64,000 nucleotides of DNA. It comes from Sipunculus nudus. Taxonomy: Eukaryota > Annelida > Sipuncula > Golfingiida > Sipunculidae. The DNA lies in NCBI GenBank assembly GCA_026874595.1, contig CM049322.1, positions 36,205,840 to 36,269,839 of the forward strand. The letters run 5' to 3'. Of the stretch, positions 34,930-47,695 are shown in pieces (position 1 is the stretch's first letter; every line of letters starts with the position of its first letter). The position numbers and the translations under genes are program-made. Below the pieces are notes generated by a model. It was not told the DNA's origin, made no database searches, and saw only the letters and a program-made list of their open reading frames with translations.

Positions 34930-36779
34930 TTGTCACTTACAAGGTTTACTTGAAGATGCAACCATCATGGTGTAACCCAGAAAGGCTTTGTTGTATGTGA
35001 TCAGTCTTAGTTTCTTTGCCGAGTGAAAGGCACGAGTTTCCTGTGCTGCCCGCTCAAGTCATTTTATGTAAATCATCTGCTTTACGTATTGGCAACTGAA
35101 TGTGGGATAAAATCTCCTTCATTATTCATAGCCAACACATGACATTGTTACATTTATTTGATATACAATTACTTTTATAGTTTCAAGAGTTCACTTGATC
35201 ATATAATGTGTTAATTATATAATTTGTATAATGTTATCACCATTTTTGACATTCAGATACAATAAATATATAGTTATCCTCCCACGTCGTTTTTGTTTTG
35301 CCGACAGTAATAATGTTCCGCCGAAATAAATATTGACCGGTATACTCAACGAAGGGAGGCGTGAAATGTTTGTGATCCATGAATGATTCAGAAGAGAATT
35401 AGCACCCCGGAAAATATTTTGAATATATTAAGACATTTATTAGACACCGGTCGGGTCAAAGTCTGTTATATGATTCTCGAGCCCCATGTGCGGGTCAGGA
35501 ATGATGGGGCATAAGACAAAACTAAAGCAGTGGCTGACGACGATTATTCCCTGCAAGTGTCACGATAGAGGAACAATAGTAATGCAATGTAAACGACACG
35601 ATAAACTGCCATTAAACAATTTTTTCTTATATTATAGGTTATGGTACTTGATGAGCGGATCGTCCAAATGCATATTACCTAAGGACTCGATTATCAATAC
35701 ATTGGCCACCCTTAAAATACACTCCAGAATATATGGTCTTTTCGTTTGCGGTAGGTCTACAGATAGGTACTACTAGTAAATTAGGTCTCTGTTACAACTT
35801 AAAGGCAAGTAAGCTACTGTGAGATAATTCTAAAGCCTCATCATCCAGAGCAGATGCTTAACAAAGCAGCAGAGCAAGTACTTTACAAACACATAAAACA
35901 AACATGACTTGGCCAGGTCATGGTCACCCCTTACTATCCATTTTCGCATAGCAAACAACAGGGTTATTTTGTTGGCCATGCGTCGTAAATGACCAAGTTT
36001 GTAGTCCTTGTTTTGAGACATCTCACAATTAATAGAGACGCAAAGTACAATCAGCCTTTAAGCACAAGCGGTAAGCTGACGACCTAATATAATATTATAA
36101 TAGCATATAACATTATATAATATTTTGTTCGGACTAGTGATTATATATATATAATCTCAGATCATCTTAATTTATTATGACCAGTAAGTTTACAATAGTA
36201 GTATTCAACTCACTAGGAAATTAGTGAACGTGGTCGTTTCTCGATTTTACAAACTTAATAAAAATATATAATAAAAGATCAAAATGAATGTAAGCAAATA
36301 CATGATGGAGGACATAGAGTCCCTGGTAATAATAACAACACATCATTCATAGTAATTTCATTAAGCTTTAAGTAATACACACTGAACAAAACCATTGTGT
36401 TATACCATGCTGACCTGTAAATAATACAAATATGTTCACATCTGTACACCTTATATTAATAAGCTTTGAAAAATATTAAATGCTCCACTTACCCTGTGCT
36501 TAGAATCCTATAGCTGGCTGCAGTATTCTGCATCAAAGGGAAGTGCATAGATCAGTTCATACAAGTCAGGCAACTGCACGTTAAACGTGCACGAGAGCCG
36601 GACCTGATAAACATTCACTTTCGGAGAGGAAATAAGTACAATAGTTATACCCAAACTAATATATACACGATAGGTGGTAGCTGGATGTAGGAGCACCATG
36701 AGACAATCCTGCCTACAGCAAAGAGAAAGGGAAGATACATATTTCATCATGTAACTCATCCATTAACACACCCTCACAT

Positions 36780-36827
<48 letters not shown>

Positions 36828-37440
36828 AGTGAATGAAATGCTGGTTCAGAAAGAGAGAGAGAGTGGAGGAAGTGAATGAAAGATGATGTCAGAGGCGTCA
36901 TGTTTCATTCATAATATTCACTGAACTGCGTCCAACACGGATAAACATAGAAATTATTCCCTATATAATGATTAATAATATATCGTTTGTTCCATTCACC
37001 ATGCCACAAAGCATCAGGTGTATAAATTTATAAGCAGTCTCCCCGAATAGAAATATATTACTGCTGTTGACCTTTAATTCAAGTGCATAACTTGGTTGTA
37101 TTAATACAGTTAGGAAACGACAATAAATATGCCAATGACCTTTCAAGTGGGGCTTAAGAAACAATAAATTAATAAATCATACCTCTTTGAAACCACTTGA
37201 AATGAAAGGAAATAAAATACTATATACACATGTTACAGTTATATAACGTGCTTCCTGCCATACCACATAACAGGAATACACAGCGAAGTTGACACCTGTC
37301 GTTAATACAACGCAGTACCTGTGGCTGTGTCAAGAATGCAGTGTTCTTAAAATATTTCCAAAACCCTTTTTACTTAATGGTACAGATACATAACAAATAG
37401 AAAAGAACAAATTATGACGGAAAACACGCTGTTTGTTCGT
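34930..37440. other. Spacer with (TA)n at 36784-36824, no gene recognised
   Basis: Only short frames, none with family resemblance. The TA tract is followed by GAGAGAGAG at about 36850. Confidence 0.45.
36784..36824. repeat. (TA)n microsatellite
   Basis: Perfect AT run of about 41 bases. Confidence 0.95.
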
Positions 37441-37992
37441 TGCATTTAGGAAGTGTATTTCAGTTAAGTAGTTGCTTAATATGCATCTTCTTGTTCCATT
37501 AAGTCGTCCTTCGCTCGATATATGTGGTAAATATTCCTGCCTTTATCATTAGCAGTATGTATTCAAAACACTTCCGCTACGCTTGGTTCAGGCTATACAC
37601 TTGATCCTAAGCACGCGTTGACAGAGTATATTGATAATCTATTCCTTGATATAAGATGATTCTATCGGCAAAATATACGGTGTTACGATCATGTTAAAAT
37701 GGCTCGCCTGTTTAAAAAGAAATACCAAAGTTTTCCATTGGTATACTATTTATAATAATTCCAAATTTATTATTAATCAGGAGAATTTATCATGATCCGA
37801 TATAAATTTCTAAATGCACTCGCTTAATATATGTGCATATTTATTACCTGAATAGTAGTTATTCATTAACGAGGCTTTCAATTCACTCTTTAACAAGACC
37901 ACAAGGCCTAACATAACATCCTTCGCTTGTACCGCCGGGAAATATAACATCACCTTGGACCTGCATGGTAAAACGCCTACCTTTATAACAAA

Positions 37993-38250
37993 GATGGTGG
38001 TCTAGCAGGAATTACCTGAATTCCTTGGTTGTCTTGATCCACTTGGGAAGGTAACAGGAAACAAAAACATTGCCGAGTGAAGTCACATGAAATAATAAAC
38101 TCTCTACCTGACACCACTTAATTGTGGGCTAGCAGAAATTTCCTGATTCCATTGGTTGTCTTGATCCACTTGGGAATGTAAGAGTAAACAAAAGTGAAAG
38201 CACCGTGAAAATAAATTTGTGAAGTACAGCTCTCTGACTGCCACCACTTA
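37993..38250. repeat. Two-copy tandem duplication, unit about 128 bp
   Basis: The block with GTTGTCTTGATCCACTTGGG occurs at 38025 and 38155. Both copies are framed by a GG-CTAGCAG-AATT-CCTGA-TTCC motif on the left and CTCT-(A/G)-ACTG-CACCACTTAA on the right. On the minus strand one unit reads a hydrophobic stretch (FIFTVLSLLFTLTFPSGS), but no start codon or splice context supports an exon. Confidence 0.65.
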
Positions 38251-38879
38251 AAATTCGACCGTGCAGCTGCATATAAACATACTTATCTAACGTGTATTCT
38301 GCACACTCAGTCCATTGATACACACATTGAAGTATGTTCGTGATATAATTAGACAACCGTATCCTGTGTACCTGTGATATGCCCGGTGTTCAAGGGCTAT
38401 GTCTACCTTGATTTGTGTTTAAATATTTTAGTTATATTGCAATTGAAGAACAGCAAATCATGAAGGAAAACTGTAGCAAGGTGTTAACCTATTATTTGCT
38501 GCCCAGGGTGAATACCTTCTTGTTTGCAATAATATTCAATAATTAGCTAATCAATATATGACACATTTCTATAGTAAACATGTGTCGGTCCACTTTCCGT
38601 TGTATAATAAAACCTTCTGACTCATATATAATGTTCCTGTTACCAAATATTTAATCATTGTGCCAGGCATTACATGCGGCACTCTAATACATTAATATTA
38701 CAACCAGACAGCTGCTTTTAGAAATAAATACCTGATTATAAGCGTGTGTATTCACGCCGGGTATATTTGACTTTTTTAGTTTGGACTAAGCGGAGTGTTG
38801 AGGATCCTACCATTTTGATCACACACAACATTCTAAAATTCCTTGATTCCCCTAGTAGCAATTGAAATAGCAAGTTTGC

Positions 38880-40110
38880 AAAAATCTTTTTTTTTTTAGA
38901 TTTTTCCAGCGCTTTTAATACAATTCAACCACACTTGCTTCTTAAGAAACTTCTTAACATGAATGTCAGCCCATCTATCATAAAGTGGATATATAGCTTT
39001 TTAACATACAGGTGCCAGTTTTTCAGATTAACGAATGTCAAATCTAAGGAAATTCAAACAAATACAGGTGCTCCACAGGGATGCGTTTCTCATCCATATT
39101 ATCTACTTTATATACCAGTGACTGCAGGGTAATCTCTGTGAGTTGTAAATAGATCAAATACGCCGATGACACGGCACTGATTAGCCTCTGTAATGATTCA
39201 CTCTTATATTATAGGCTAGATTTACAAAGATTTGTGGTGTGGTGCGACAATAACTTCTTAGATCTCAATGTTAGGAAGACAAAAGAAATAATTATCGATC
39301 ATAGGTTAGGTAACAAAAAAACATGAACCTCTTACCAAAAATGGCCAGACCGTGGAAAATGTGACAGAATACAAATATCTGGGTACAATAATAGACGAAA
39401 AATTTTATTTTGAAGCTAATGTGCAAATATTTATAAAAAGGCAAATATGAGATTATTTTTCCTGAGAAAACTGTACCAGATGAATGTTGATACGAAAATA
39501 ATGGAACTTTTTATATGTCTGTGATTCAGTCAGTGCTAACATTCTGAATTACCAGCTGGTTCTAAAATTGCAATACAGCATCCAAAAACAAACTGGGACG
39601 AATTGTTCGTGCAGGGATTAAGTTGGGTCTCAAGAATGTAAAGCTGCTGAATGAACTCTATTGCTGCTGTGTCACACGAAAGGCACAGTCTATCAGGGCT
39701 GATTCTACACATGAAATGTCTTGTTTATATGATACACTTAGGTCGGGAAAAAGACTAAGGGCTGAATATTGTCGCTCAGCAAGATACAGGAAAAGTTTCA
39801 TACCCACTAGTTTTAGATTGTTAAATAGTACAGAAAGCACTGTGATGTAAGTGATATAGGAAACCTATTTTTTTTATGTAGTATAGATCAGCTGACTCTT
39901 GCGTATTATGAAACCTGTGAAGTGCTTTAATGCCTGTGATATAAATAATATAATGCCAGTGATGTGCTATAATTTTGTCTGTGATGTGCTATAATATCTG
40001 TATTTGATTCATGTACAATACCTGTAGGTGTCTATATATGTTCTGTAAATGCTTGCGATTTGAATTGCATGCCCTGCATGATGAATAAAGCCTTATCTTA
40101 TTATATCATG
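38880..40110 (+). mobile_element. CR1/L2-like LINE fragment, reverse transcriptase palm to 3' end
   Basis: Translation gives DFSSAFNTIQPHLLLKKLL (motif A), NTGAPQGCV (motif B; the following SP and nearby residues are disturbed), IKYADDTALI (motif C), FLDLNVRKTKEIIID (motif D) and YKYLGTIIDE (motif E), then a thumb region to about 39850. The 3' end GAATAAAGCCTTATCTTATT is typical of this group. 5' truncated, with several frame breaks. It lies upstream of Ig locus 3 and may have displaced or hidden its signal exon. Confidence 0.75.
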
Positions 40111-40973
40111 AGGCTACATAATTTTCCGTATGTGAGGTTTGTTGTCATGAACAACGTCATCTCTTTAGTGCCTCATTTCAGAAAGTGACTAGTTTTGACA
40201 GATGCAAATAGATTTAAAAAAAACAAAGCATAAATATCACCATATGATTGTAAGTGACACTGATGGTGTAAATCTAGAGAGATATTTAGTATATACCCAT
40301 ATTTGAGTGCTCATATATTTTATTTCTTTTGATCTGGGCATTTAAAAAGCCAATTACATATTGTTGACGCCAGCAGCCATTTATGTGTGGACTGGCTCTC
40401 TGTCTCATAATCGCCAGTGCCCCCTGTGGGGTTTTACTAAACTAATAATCTCGAATATTTTCACATTTTTCATGATATTTTAAAATTGCTCCATTGATTA
40501 ATGCATTTTTGTATTTTCATAAGATTTATTTTTGAATATGATGAAATATCAATTGGTCTTTTTTTTTTAAATATGTAACTTTTGTTTCCCCCTTAGTTAT
40601 AATATCATATAAATAAACCACCGTAAGTGTCCGTTTTCAACTGCATATACTGCAAGAATAAGTACATTTTATTTTATTCCTTTTCCTGAAGAATATATTT
40701 TAAAGGTAAGGTTTTAGGATATGTTCCCCATAGACTTCATAGCTATTATTTCATCCACTAAATTAAACTTTCTTGTACTTAAGACAACACTTGACTTGTT
40801 AAAATAAAAAAAGTACATCAGTCGTCTTCAACGCTGGTGTCCCTTTCTTCTACATAACCCTACCTGACTGCCTTCTGTATTATTACGTGCATATGCCAAA
40901 AACATATAATACAGCGATTTAAGCATTTCTTATCATCAGTTTTGACACATTAAATAAATCATTTAATCCACAG

Positions 40974-41290
40974 GAGCTGCGTGGGTACAGTATACTAGAT
41001 TTCCCCGGAATACAGCAGGAATTCATGGCCATTCGGTGATACTTGAATGTTCAAAAACATTTCATATCCTGACAACGTAGCTTGGAAAGAATAAATCACG
41101 GACCCTGCTGGTGGTGTGATATCTTCTATGGGAAATGTATTTTCCGCATATAGAGAGAGATATACCATATTTACCCTAGCTACCGGGACGTACAACCTGC
41201 ATCTCAGGGCATTGACTCAGAATGAAGCTGGAAACCACCAATGTGGAGTTGGTGCCATCAATGAGAGATTTGCGACCGTCATCCATCTAT
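40974..41290 (+). pseudogene. Ig domain 1 exon, locus 3
   Basis: Acceptor tccacag|GA, donor CTAT|gtgagt. Keeps FPRNTAG, LEC, DNVAWKE and NLHLRALTQNEAGNHQCGVG. The Cys-to-Trp interval is 32 nt against 33 nt in copy 1, so the frame shifts, and the TAT after WKE is TAA. Confidence 0.8.
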
Positions 41291-41360
41291 GTGAGTAAGA
41301 TTATTTCAAATTTACCTGTTTATCCGTTTGAACGCTCCTCAAGCCTTGCTTTAATTATAA

Positions 41361-41363
41361 CCC

Positions 41364-41421
<58 letters not shown>
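41361..41421. repeat. Poly-C then (CT)n microsatellite
   Basis: Fourteen C followed by about 23 CT units, in the intron after Ig1 of locus 3. Confidence 0.95.
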
Positions 41422-41422
<1 letters not shown>

Positions 41423-41425
<3 letters not shown>

Positions 41426-41515
41426 AAATATTTGTTACAGTCAATGTGTAAAGTATAAATATTTGTTACAGTCAATGTGTAAAGTATAAATATTTGTTAC
41501 AGTCAATGTGTAAAG
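41423..41515. repeat. Three perfect 31-bp tandem repeats
   Basis: The unit TATAAATATTTGTTACAGTC plus AATGTGTAAAG is repeated three times without mismatch, which implies very recent expansion. Confidence 0.95.
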
Positions 41516-41516
41516 T

Positions 41517-41626
41517 CAGTCAATTTGTAAATTGCCTGAAGTTTTCCAGACAATTTACAAATTGCCTGATTCACTCGGGCATTTTACAAAATGACTGAAA
41601 TTTCCAGGCATTTTACAAATTGACTG
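41517..41626. repeat. Short inverted-repeat element with four related 22-mers
   Basis: CAGTCAATTTGTAAATTGCC starts it and CAGGCATTTTACAAATTGAC ends it. These are inverted copies with one mismatch across 22 bases, and two more related 22-mers lie between them. MITE-like foldback without coding capacity. Confidence 0.6.
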
Positions 41627-42597
41627 AAAAATCATTATAATTTTTGACAGATTGACTGAAATTTTGAAATAGACTTTTATTTTGACATATGTGTATTCTT
41701 ATATGGTATTTCTTGCTAATTTTGAGTTAACTTTTTTTTATACTATGTGTGTAATAATCTGATGTAAAATATTTGATAAGGAATGATGAGCATTATCATA
41801 GTTTATCGGAAAAATCACAATAACATTTCGCATCATGTTATTATTTAACGCTTAGCTTAAAGAGAGAAGAAAAAAGTATAAACTGTTCTCAAATATTTCA
41901 TAACTTGCTACTTTTGAGAAAAGTTTATATTTTGGTCTTTTATAATTTATCTGTGTAATAATTTTATGTGAAATATTTGATAGAGAATGACGAGAATAAT
42001 CAAATATAAACGAATGCTAATATCAAACACCTAATAAAGATGGATGAGTTGCAAAGGGTGGTTGTTTACCACAATTACTGTGTGTGCTACCTTTAATGGG
42101 GCTACCCTGTCCACTATTTAATTAGAGACAAACATTAACGGCTGATAGAGTTGAGTAGTTTCTTTTAATAGGCCGGCCATGTACTTGCTTTGATAGAGCC
42201 AACAGACACGTGTGTTAGAAAACAGAGCTGTGTACAAATTGCAAAATATACCACCAGTGTAAGAGTGTTAGAGTCACTACGGATATGCATGGTCAAGTAT
42301 GTTCGTGTCTTGTATACTTCACAAAACCTCCAGAAGGATTAATTGGGCCAGATACTGAAACAAAGAAATTTTACAGAAGAGCCCCACTGTTTACCAATAT
42401 GTGCACGACGGTTAACATGGAAGTACAATGTTATTACTTAATTTAATTTTCAGAAGCACATTTTTACAGCTAAATTATACATTTAATTTTGTATATACAG
42501 CTTACAATGTCGTACGTGCCTTGTTGTAAATTCTGAAAAAAATATATTAGTTTGCATAATACTGATACCGTGGCATAATCGTTTGACCATTCTGCAG

Positions 42598-42827
42598 ATG
42601 GTCCAAAAAATGTTGTGATTACACCAAATCCACCTGGCGATAGAATTAAATGCAGCGCTATGGGAAGACCAGCACCAATGTACCGGTGGCTATAGCAAGA
42701 GGGAGCAGGTATGGCGACGACCATCAATGGATCAGAGTTGATCAAAACTGGGGATATGGAAGGATATAACACATACAGTTGTGTTGCCACTAACACTCTG
42801 GTCGGAGGTAGAGCGATTTCTTGAAAA
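42598..42827 (+). pseudogene. Ig domain 3 exon, locus 3
   Basis: Acceptor tctgcag|AT, donor AAAA|gtaagt. Keeps GPKNVVITP, IKCSAMGRPAPMYRW and YNTYSCVATNTLVGG, but has TAG after RWL and TGA near the end. Confidence 0.75.
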
Positions 42828-43436
42828 GTAAGTTCATGTTGTTAAAAGAACATTTGTTGTTCGCTTAAGACCATGCTCGTCAATTTTTACATTCCTCCCT
42901 TAATAGACCACTACTTGGTCTTACTTTTATTAACCCTGCTTAAATTCTTGACTATATCTTTTCTGAGAATTATTTTAAAAAAAAGCACAGGGAACATTTT
43001 GTTAATGTGTATTAATATAGTTATTGTTATTATAAGAGTTCATTTTTACTAATAAATATAACTCCTGGTCAAGGAATATGCACATAAAATGAGAGAATAT
43101 GTGGTTTGATAATTTCTATCCAAAAGTAGAGGTGAAATCTTATATCCATAAAGCAGAGGAAAAGCTCTTTACCACCTACAGAATAATCAAACATGTTAGA
43201 ATGTTAAGCAGATTATTTGTAAAAGTTCAATTAAATTTGCATATTTATTGTTTTCAGTTTTGCCCGAACCAACCTACACAAATGCAATATTTATGACAAC
43301 AGAGATTCCGATTGTTTCTAGCGGAACATGGTTTCAAATTCAACAAGGTAAATACAGAGAAGTTTCTGAAAAAAAATTTCTCAACATAAGTGTATGACTT
43401 TTTTTGGCAACGTACTAGTCAAAATATTCATGAAAC

Positions 43437-46400
43437 TATAGTCCGTTCCACCAACCGTGAAACACTGTTTTTTCGCGATCATTTTTAAAAGAATTGAGAA
43501 CGAACAGAGATTTTTGGTACAGAGGTAATTGAGAACGCGACCTAATTTTCTGCCAAGAAAAATGCCACATACCTGAGATGAATAGCCTGTAATGAACAAA
43601 ATTCAAAATCCAGGAGAAACTAACGGGCTGTTTACGACATTTTGTGCCTGGTCAACAGACAAGATTCTGCCTCGCACGCGCGTGACGTCATAAGCGGTGT
43701 TCCATTTTGCAGGAGATAGAATCCCGCTGTCTGGCGATGTGAGGTGGTCAAACAAATAGCACGTTACTATCATTAATATATGTATGTAGCCCCTGTTATA
43801 TCATATGATTGTTTATGAATAATGAATGGCACCCCTGCTCTCTCCCTTCGATACGCTATTTCAGAGTCATAGGAGATTTTTTTAAGTTTGGAAAAACCTG
43901 ATACATTTACAACAACAATAACTGCAACATCTCGGCTTAAAAGGTGTCGGTATTCATCACAAAACAACCATGTATCGTCCGAATGTGCTTATAACAGTGA
44001 CACCATTCAAGTGTTATTACCACCACTACCACCCATAATTTAAAAATCGATGGAAGATTACTATCCTTATGAACTTATCAGTGATTACAAGCAGTGTTAA
44101 TAACATTCACAATATAAATGGTTAAAACGGCAAAACTTGGGTACACGTGTGTGCCCTATAAATTTTCCCCAGGCGCGTCCCCACGCACCATCACCCTTTA
44201 CAATGTATCACTGTTGGCTCTCTGAGCAGAGTTCACACAGTCCATTCAATCCAATGTCAATTTCAAACTCCCCAGGGGTTAAAATTGTTAATTTTAGTTA
44301 ACTCTTGTTTTCGTTAATTATAAATAAACAATTCCTCAGTGAAAGTCATTAGAATACATTACCTTTCCCGGCCAATTTAACATAAATGCTTCTGTCACAA
44401 GCACAATATTTGATTAGCCTTGCGTTGGTTTGTTTTGTACGATTTTCCATGGAAAAGGAAATTCTGGTGTTGCTAAAGGCCTGCTCTGAATTTATTGGTA
44501 ATATCAGAATTATTTATTCATTATCAGTTCCTTTTTTTAAATATGACGTATGTATACAGTGATTATGTCCACATACCAGAAAACATGATTTTATTTCTGC
44601 CTCAATTTAGGCATAATCTACGGGCCGGAATAAACATTATAATTAATGTCTTGCGTGATCCCAACCTTGAAATGGGATCGTCTGTATCGCACTGCAAGTA
44701 CGCCCCGAATAGTCAGAAGTATTCCGACCAGTTCATTATAAGTTGGGGTGGCAAGAAGCCAGTATATTGGTCAGGCTACTGAAAATGACCCAAGGCCCCT
44801 ATAAATTGTTCTCAACCTTTAATTCTAACAGAATTCAATTCAGCTGGAAAAATCCTACACGATGATATGTAATTTTTGTATGTGGAAAAATTTTTTATTC
44901 ATCTGCTAATTAAGGCAAAGAATAATAAGGAAAATAGTGATTTTACCCATTTACCGGGTGTTCCCATTTGAGGGTATAATGTTTCTATGTATCTACAGGT
45001 ACATATTTAATTTTACTGATCATTTATTTCTAGATATAATAATTAAAGTAACCCATCAGAGTATTTTACGGAATTCGTAATTTAGTAAAATTTACACACC
45101 TTGCCGTCGGCATATTACATGAAAAAATGTCCGAAAATAAACATTTTTTTACGATATCCAATGTTTTCTTGTGAATTTTGAATATTTGAAACAAAACACG
45201 GTTTCAGCTGGCTAAATTAGTGTGCAAAGTGAAATTTCAAACATAACTTCAAAAACCGAATCCAGAGTGGCTTAACATTGAGCCTTTACTGCAGATTGGC
45301 TTTTGCATGTATTTGATGATACCGTTTTTTTTACCTGGGTAGACAAGGAGTTAGTTTTAAGTCTTAAATATTATCAAATAAATGTCATGTGTTGTATGGA
45401 GCCTCTCCCATTTTGATCACTGGCTGGGGCCATTTTCAGTGGCCTGGTCCATGTATATATACAGGTTTCACGGACACATGAATACGTAGATTCGCATAGA
45501 AATTTTCGCAACCTTTTGTATAAAGGTGACAAGTAAAGTTGCATTTATTTTTACAAATTTGAACAGATTCACACCGGCTGTGGACATAAAACTTGATACG
45601 TCCGCCGCATAACTATCAGGAAAAGTATTGGCGATGTAAAATAAATGATCGAACCTCATAAGACAATGTTTCTGCTTGGCTAAAACAGTACAATATTTGA
45701 AAAAGGGGTTAGACACCTTGATATACTATAAATGTACTAGTTCTTTAGAATTTTGTTGATAAACAAATGGAGTATTCATAAAAAAATCACAATTCATTTC
45801 GTGAATTCAATACCATGACTATAAAAAGGACGATAGCTTTTCATTTTCTTAAATTGCAATCCTCGCTTTATTACCCACAGTTTGTGCTGCCATGGAGCCA
45901 TGATGCCTTCATTGGCTCTCATGACAGGGTACTGCCCGCGTGTATCACAAGTTGTCCCACACGCGGCGTATTTTCCTTCTTTCTTTTTTTTTATTTCTAC
46001 GTTCATATCATGGCATGCTCGCCTGCCGTGTGACACAAGCCTCGCAAACCTCACGGCTTGCATTACATTTCATTTGCCTATAACCAATACTTGACAAAAT
46101 GTATAAGCTCATCTTAGAACAGGATTCCCGGCAGTGCAAAACACTGGTAAAAGTGGATTTACCTTAGGCTCTGGTAACAATGATGCATAATGTTCTTCAG
46201 ACACATATGATACGTGGATAAAAATAAGCAATATAGGTTGCGTTAGTTTTGGATAATTACGCCTTTTATGTCGGATGTATATAATGACAAGTTGGACCAC
46301 AGGCTACATGAATGAAACTGCCTGCCTGCCTGCCTGGCGATGTCCAGGGCTCTGTGTACTATGATAAAAGACGGGCAGTATACAGTATAAGATATCTGTG

Positions 46401-46684
46401 CCTAGCTGGGTCTACTGAACACGGTGATACCTGCTAACCTCTTCATAACGTGTATTCAGGAAATTTCACGAGACGACCGTGACGTCACGGTTACGTCATT
46501 CCATTATGACGGCAAAGATTTCACATCAACGCAGCAGTTGTTTTTTATACATTATCACTGACTTCAAATAAAACTAGGTCGTTTTCTAGGCATTCACCTT
46601 ATCGCTAAGAACACAAATTATATATCAAGGTAGAAAAGAAAACGTGAAAAAAACAATGTTTCACGGTTGGTGGAACGGACTATA
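43437..46684. mobile_element. Possible TIR-bounded DNA transposon or nested insertion
   Basis: TATAGTCCGTTCCACCAACC (from 43437) and GGTTGGTGGAACGGACTATA (ending 46684) are inverted copies. The match continues inward to about 42 bases (GTGAAACACTGTTTTTTCGCG against CGTGAAAAAAACAATGTTTCAC). A TA at each outer edge fits a TA target duplication as made by Tc1/mariner-type elements. I found no transposase in the 3.2-kb interior, so it may be a deletion derivative or two related MITEs in opposite orientation. It occupies the Ig3-TM intron of locus 3. Confidence 0.5.
46319..46336. repeat. (CTGC)n short tandem repeat
   Basis: Four to five CTGC units inside the putative TIR-bounded segment. Confidence 0.8.
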
Positions 46685-46854
46685 CATGGATATTATGACG
46701 TCTGTACAATTTATCATCCATACTTCTAATCATGTTGTAACTCTTGGAAACCATGACTATGTTTTCGATAGATATGTAATTTGTGTTCTTATTTATCGTA
46801 ATTTAAATTTTGTAGTAAGCGTAGTTGACGCCAACGCGTAAATGGATGCAATAG

Positions 46855-46959
46855 GAAATATTTGTAAAACGGGTGGTATAGCAGCGATAATACAAAGCAT
46901 TTTAATGATGATACAAACCGCTGCGTTGATTTTCTATTGCATTTATGCAAGAAGACTTG
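46855..46959 (+). CDS. Transmembrane exon, locus 3
   Basis: 105 nt, phase 1-1, acceptor gcaatag|GA, donor CTTG|gtaaaa. Reads TGGIAAIIQSILMMIQTAAL then IFYCIYARR, a clear relative of GPGGLAAIVLSLLIIMQTAA in copy 1 but one codon shorter. If the donor is not used, the frame stays open for 26 more codons (see findings). Confidence 0.75.
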
Positions 46960-47191
46960 GTAAAACATGCCAACGGTTATATGGGTTATATGAACTAGAG
47001 GAACTAGGCACATCTGATCACATTCCTGATATAAATTAAAATATTATAAGGTATTCTTTATAATAATCTTGCCTTGTTTCATGTTAAATATGTAATTAAT
47101 AAGGTAATGCCTAAACTTTAAGTTCATTTATTGAATGTACTTTTGTTTTGATCATTTGTTCATATAATAACATCGTGGCTGTTTCTTGCAG

Positions 47192-47304
47192 TGGGTCACA
47201 AAGAACCCGAAGCGTGAGTAAATAATTTTTCTGACGAGATTTTAACATATTATTAATAATACTGCTAATTATATAGCTAGTCTTCTATAGCTAGTGATAA
47301 TATA

Positions 47305-47360
<56 letters not shown>

Positions 47361-47428
47361 ATTTTGACAACAATTCCTTTTTTTATTTCAGAGTAAATGA
47401 ACCAAACAGTGAAATAAATGCATTTTAA
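47192..47428 (+). CDS. Tail micro-exon (22 nt) and terminal exon, locus 3
   Basis: Micro-exon 47192-47213: acceptor tcttgcag|TG, donor GAAGC|gtgagt, phase 1 in and phase 2 out. Terminal exon 47392-47428: acceptor atttcag|A, ending TAA. Joined to the TM exon they read VGHKEPEAVNEPNSEINAF-stop. The 22-nt length and the phase change match the micro-exons of copies 1 and 2. There is no tyrosine in this tail. Confidence 0.7.
47301..47355. repeat. (TA)n microsatellite in the last intron of locus 3
   Basis: TA run with one TG interruption. Confidence 0.95.
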
Positions 47429-47612
47429 GTGCGTGGGTTAGTAAGGGATCCTTTATCTCATCATGCTATATATATAACATATATACTGACACATATCCTG
47501 TAAAGATAAAACGAAAAAGGAAATTTTTATATCAGTTCAATTACCACATATTTCTAATATTAACTGTTAAACATTTCTTAGTATAATTCTTAGCAAAATA
47601 TACTTATTATAT

Positions 47613-47616
<4 letters not shown>

Positions 47617-47657
<41 letters not shown>

Positions 47658-47695
47658 TGGAAAGGGTATACACAGAAAAGTGGTTCACTGCCAGT

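Larger units (their letters stand above)
40974..47428 (+). pseudogene. IgSF transmembrane receptor locus 3, plus strand, degenerate
   Basis: Exon remnants in order: Ig1 40974-41290, Ig2 about 42050-42432, Ig3 42598-42827, TM 46855-46959, micro-exon 47192-47213 and terminal exon 47392-47428. Ig1 is 317 nt (1 nt short) with TAA after VAWKE. Ig2 is recognisable only as VTTDMHGQVCSCLVYF and RRAPLF with slipped frames. Ig3 has TAG after YRWL and a TGA near its donor. TM, micro-exon and last exon join perfectly in frame and end in TAA. No stalk or signal exon found; a 3.2-kb TIR-bounded segment fills the Ig3-TM intron. It is more diverged than copies 1 and 2, opposite in orientation, and tail-to-tail with copy 2. 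Confidence 0.75.

Noticed and set aside
38129-38356. Signal-peptide exon for Ig locus 3 or another secreted gene in the 128-bp tandem repeat
   Set aside because: The hydrophobic stretch is on the minus strand, has no nearby ATG and no phase-compatible donor.
42470-42796. 108-codon minus-strand open frame
   Set aside because: Antisense to the Ig3 exon remnant of locus 3, which has the domain motifs and splice sites.
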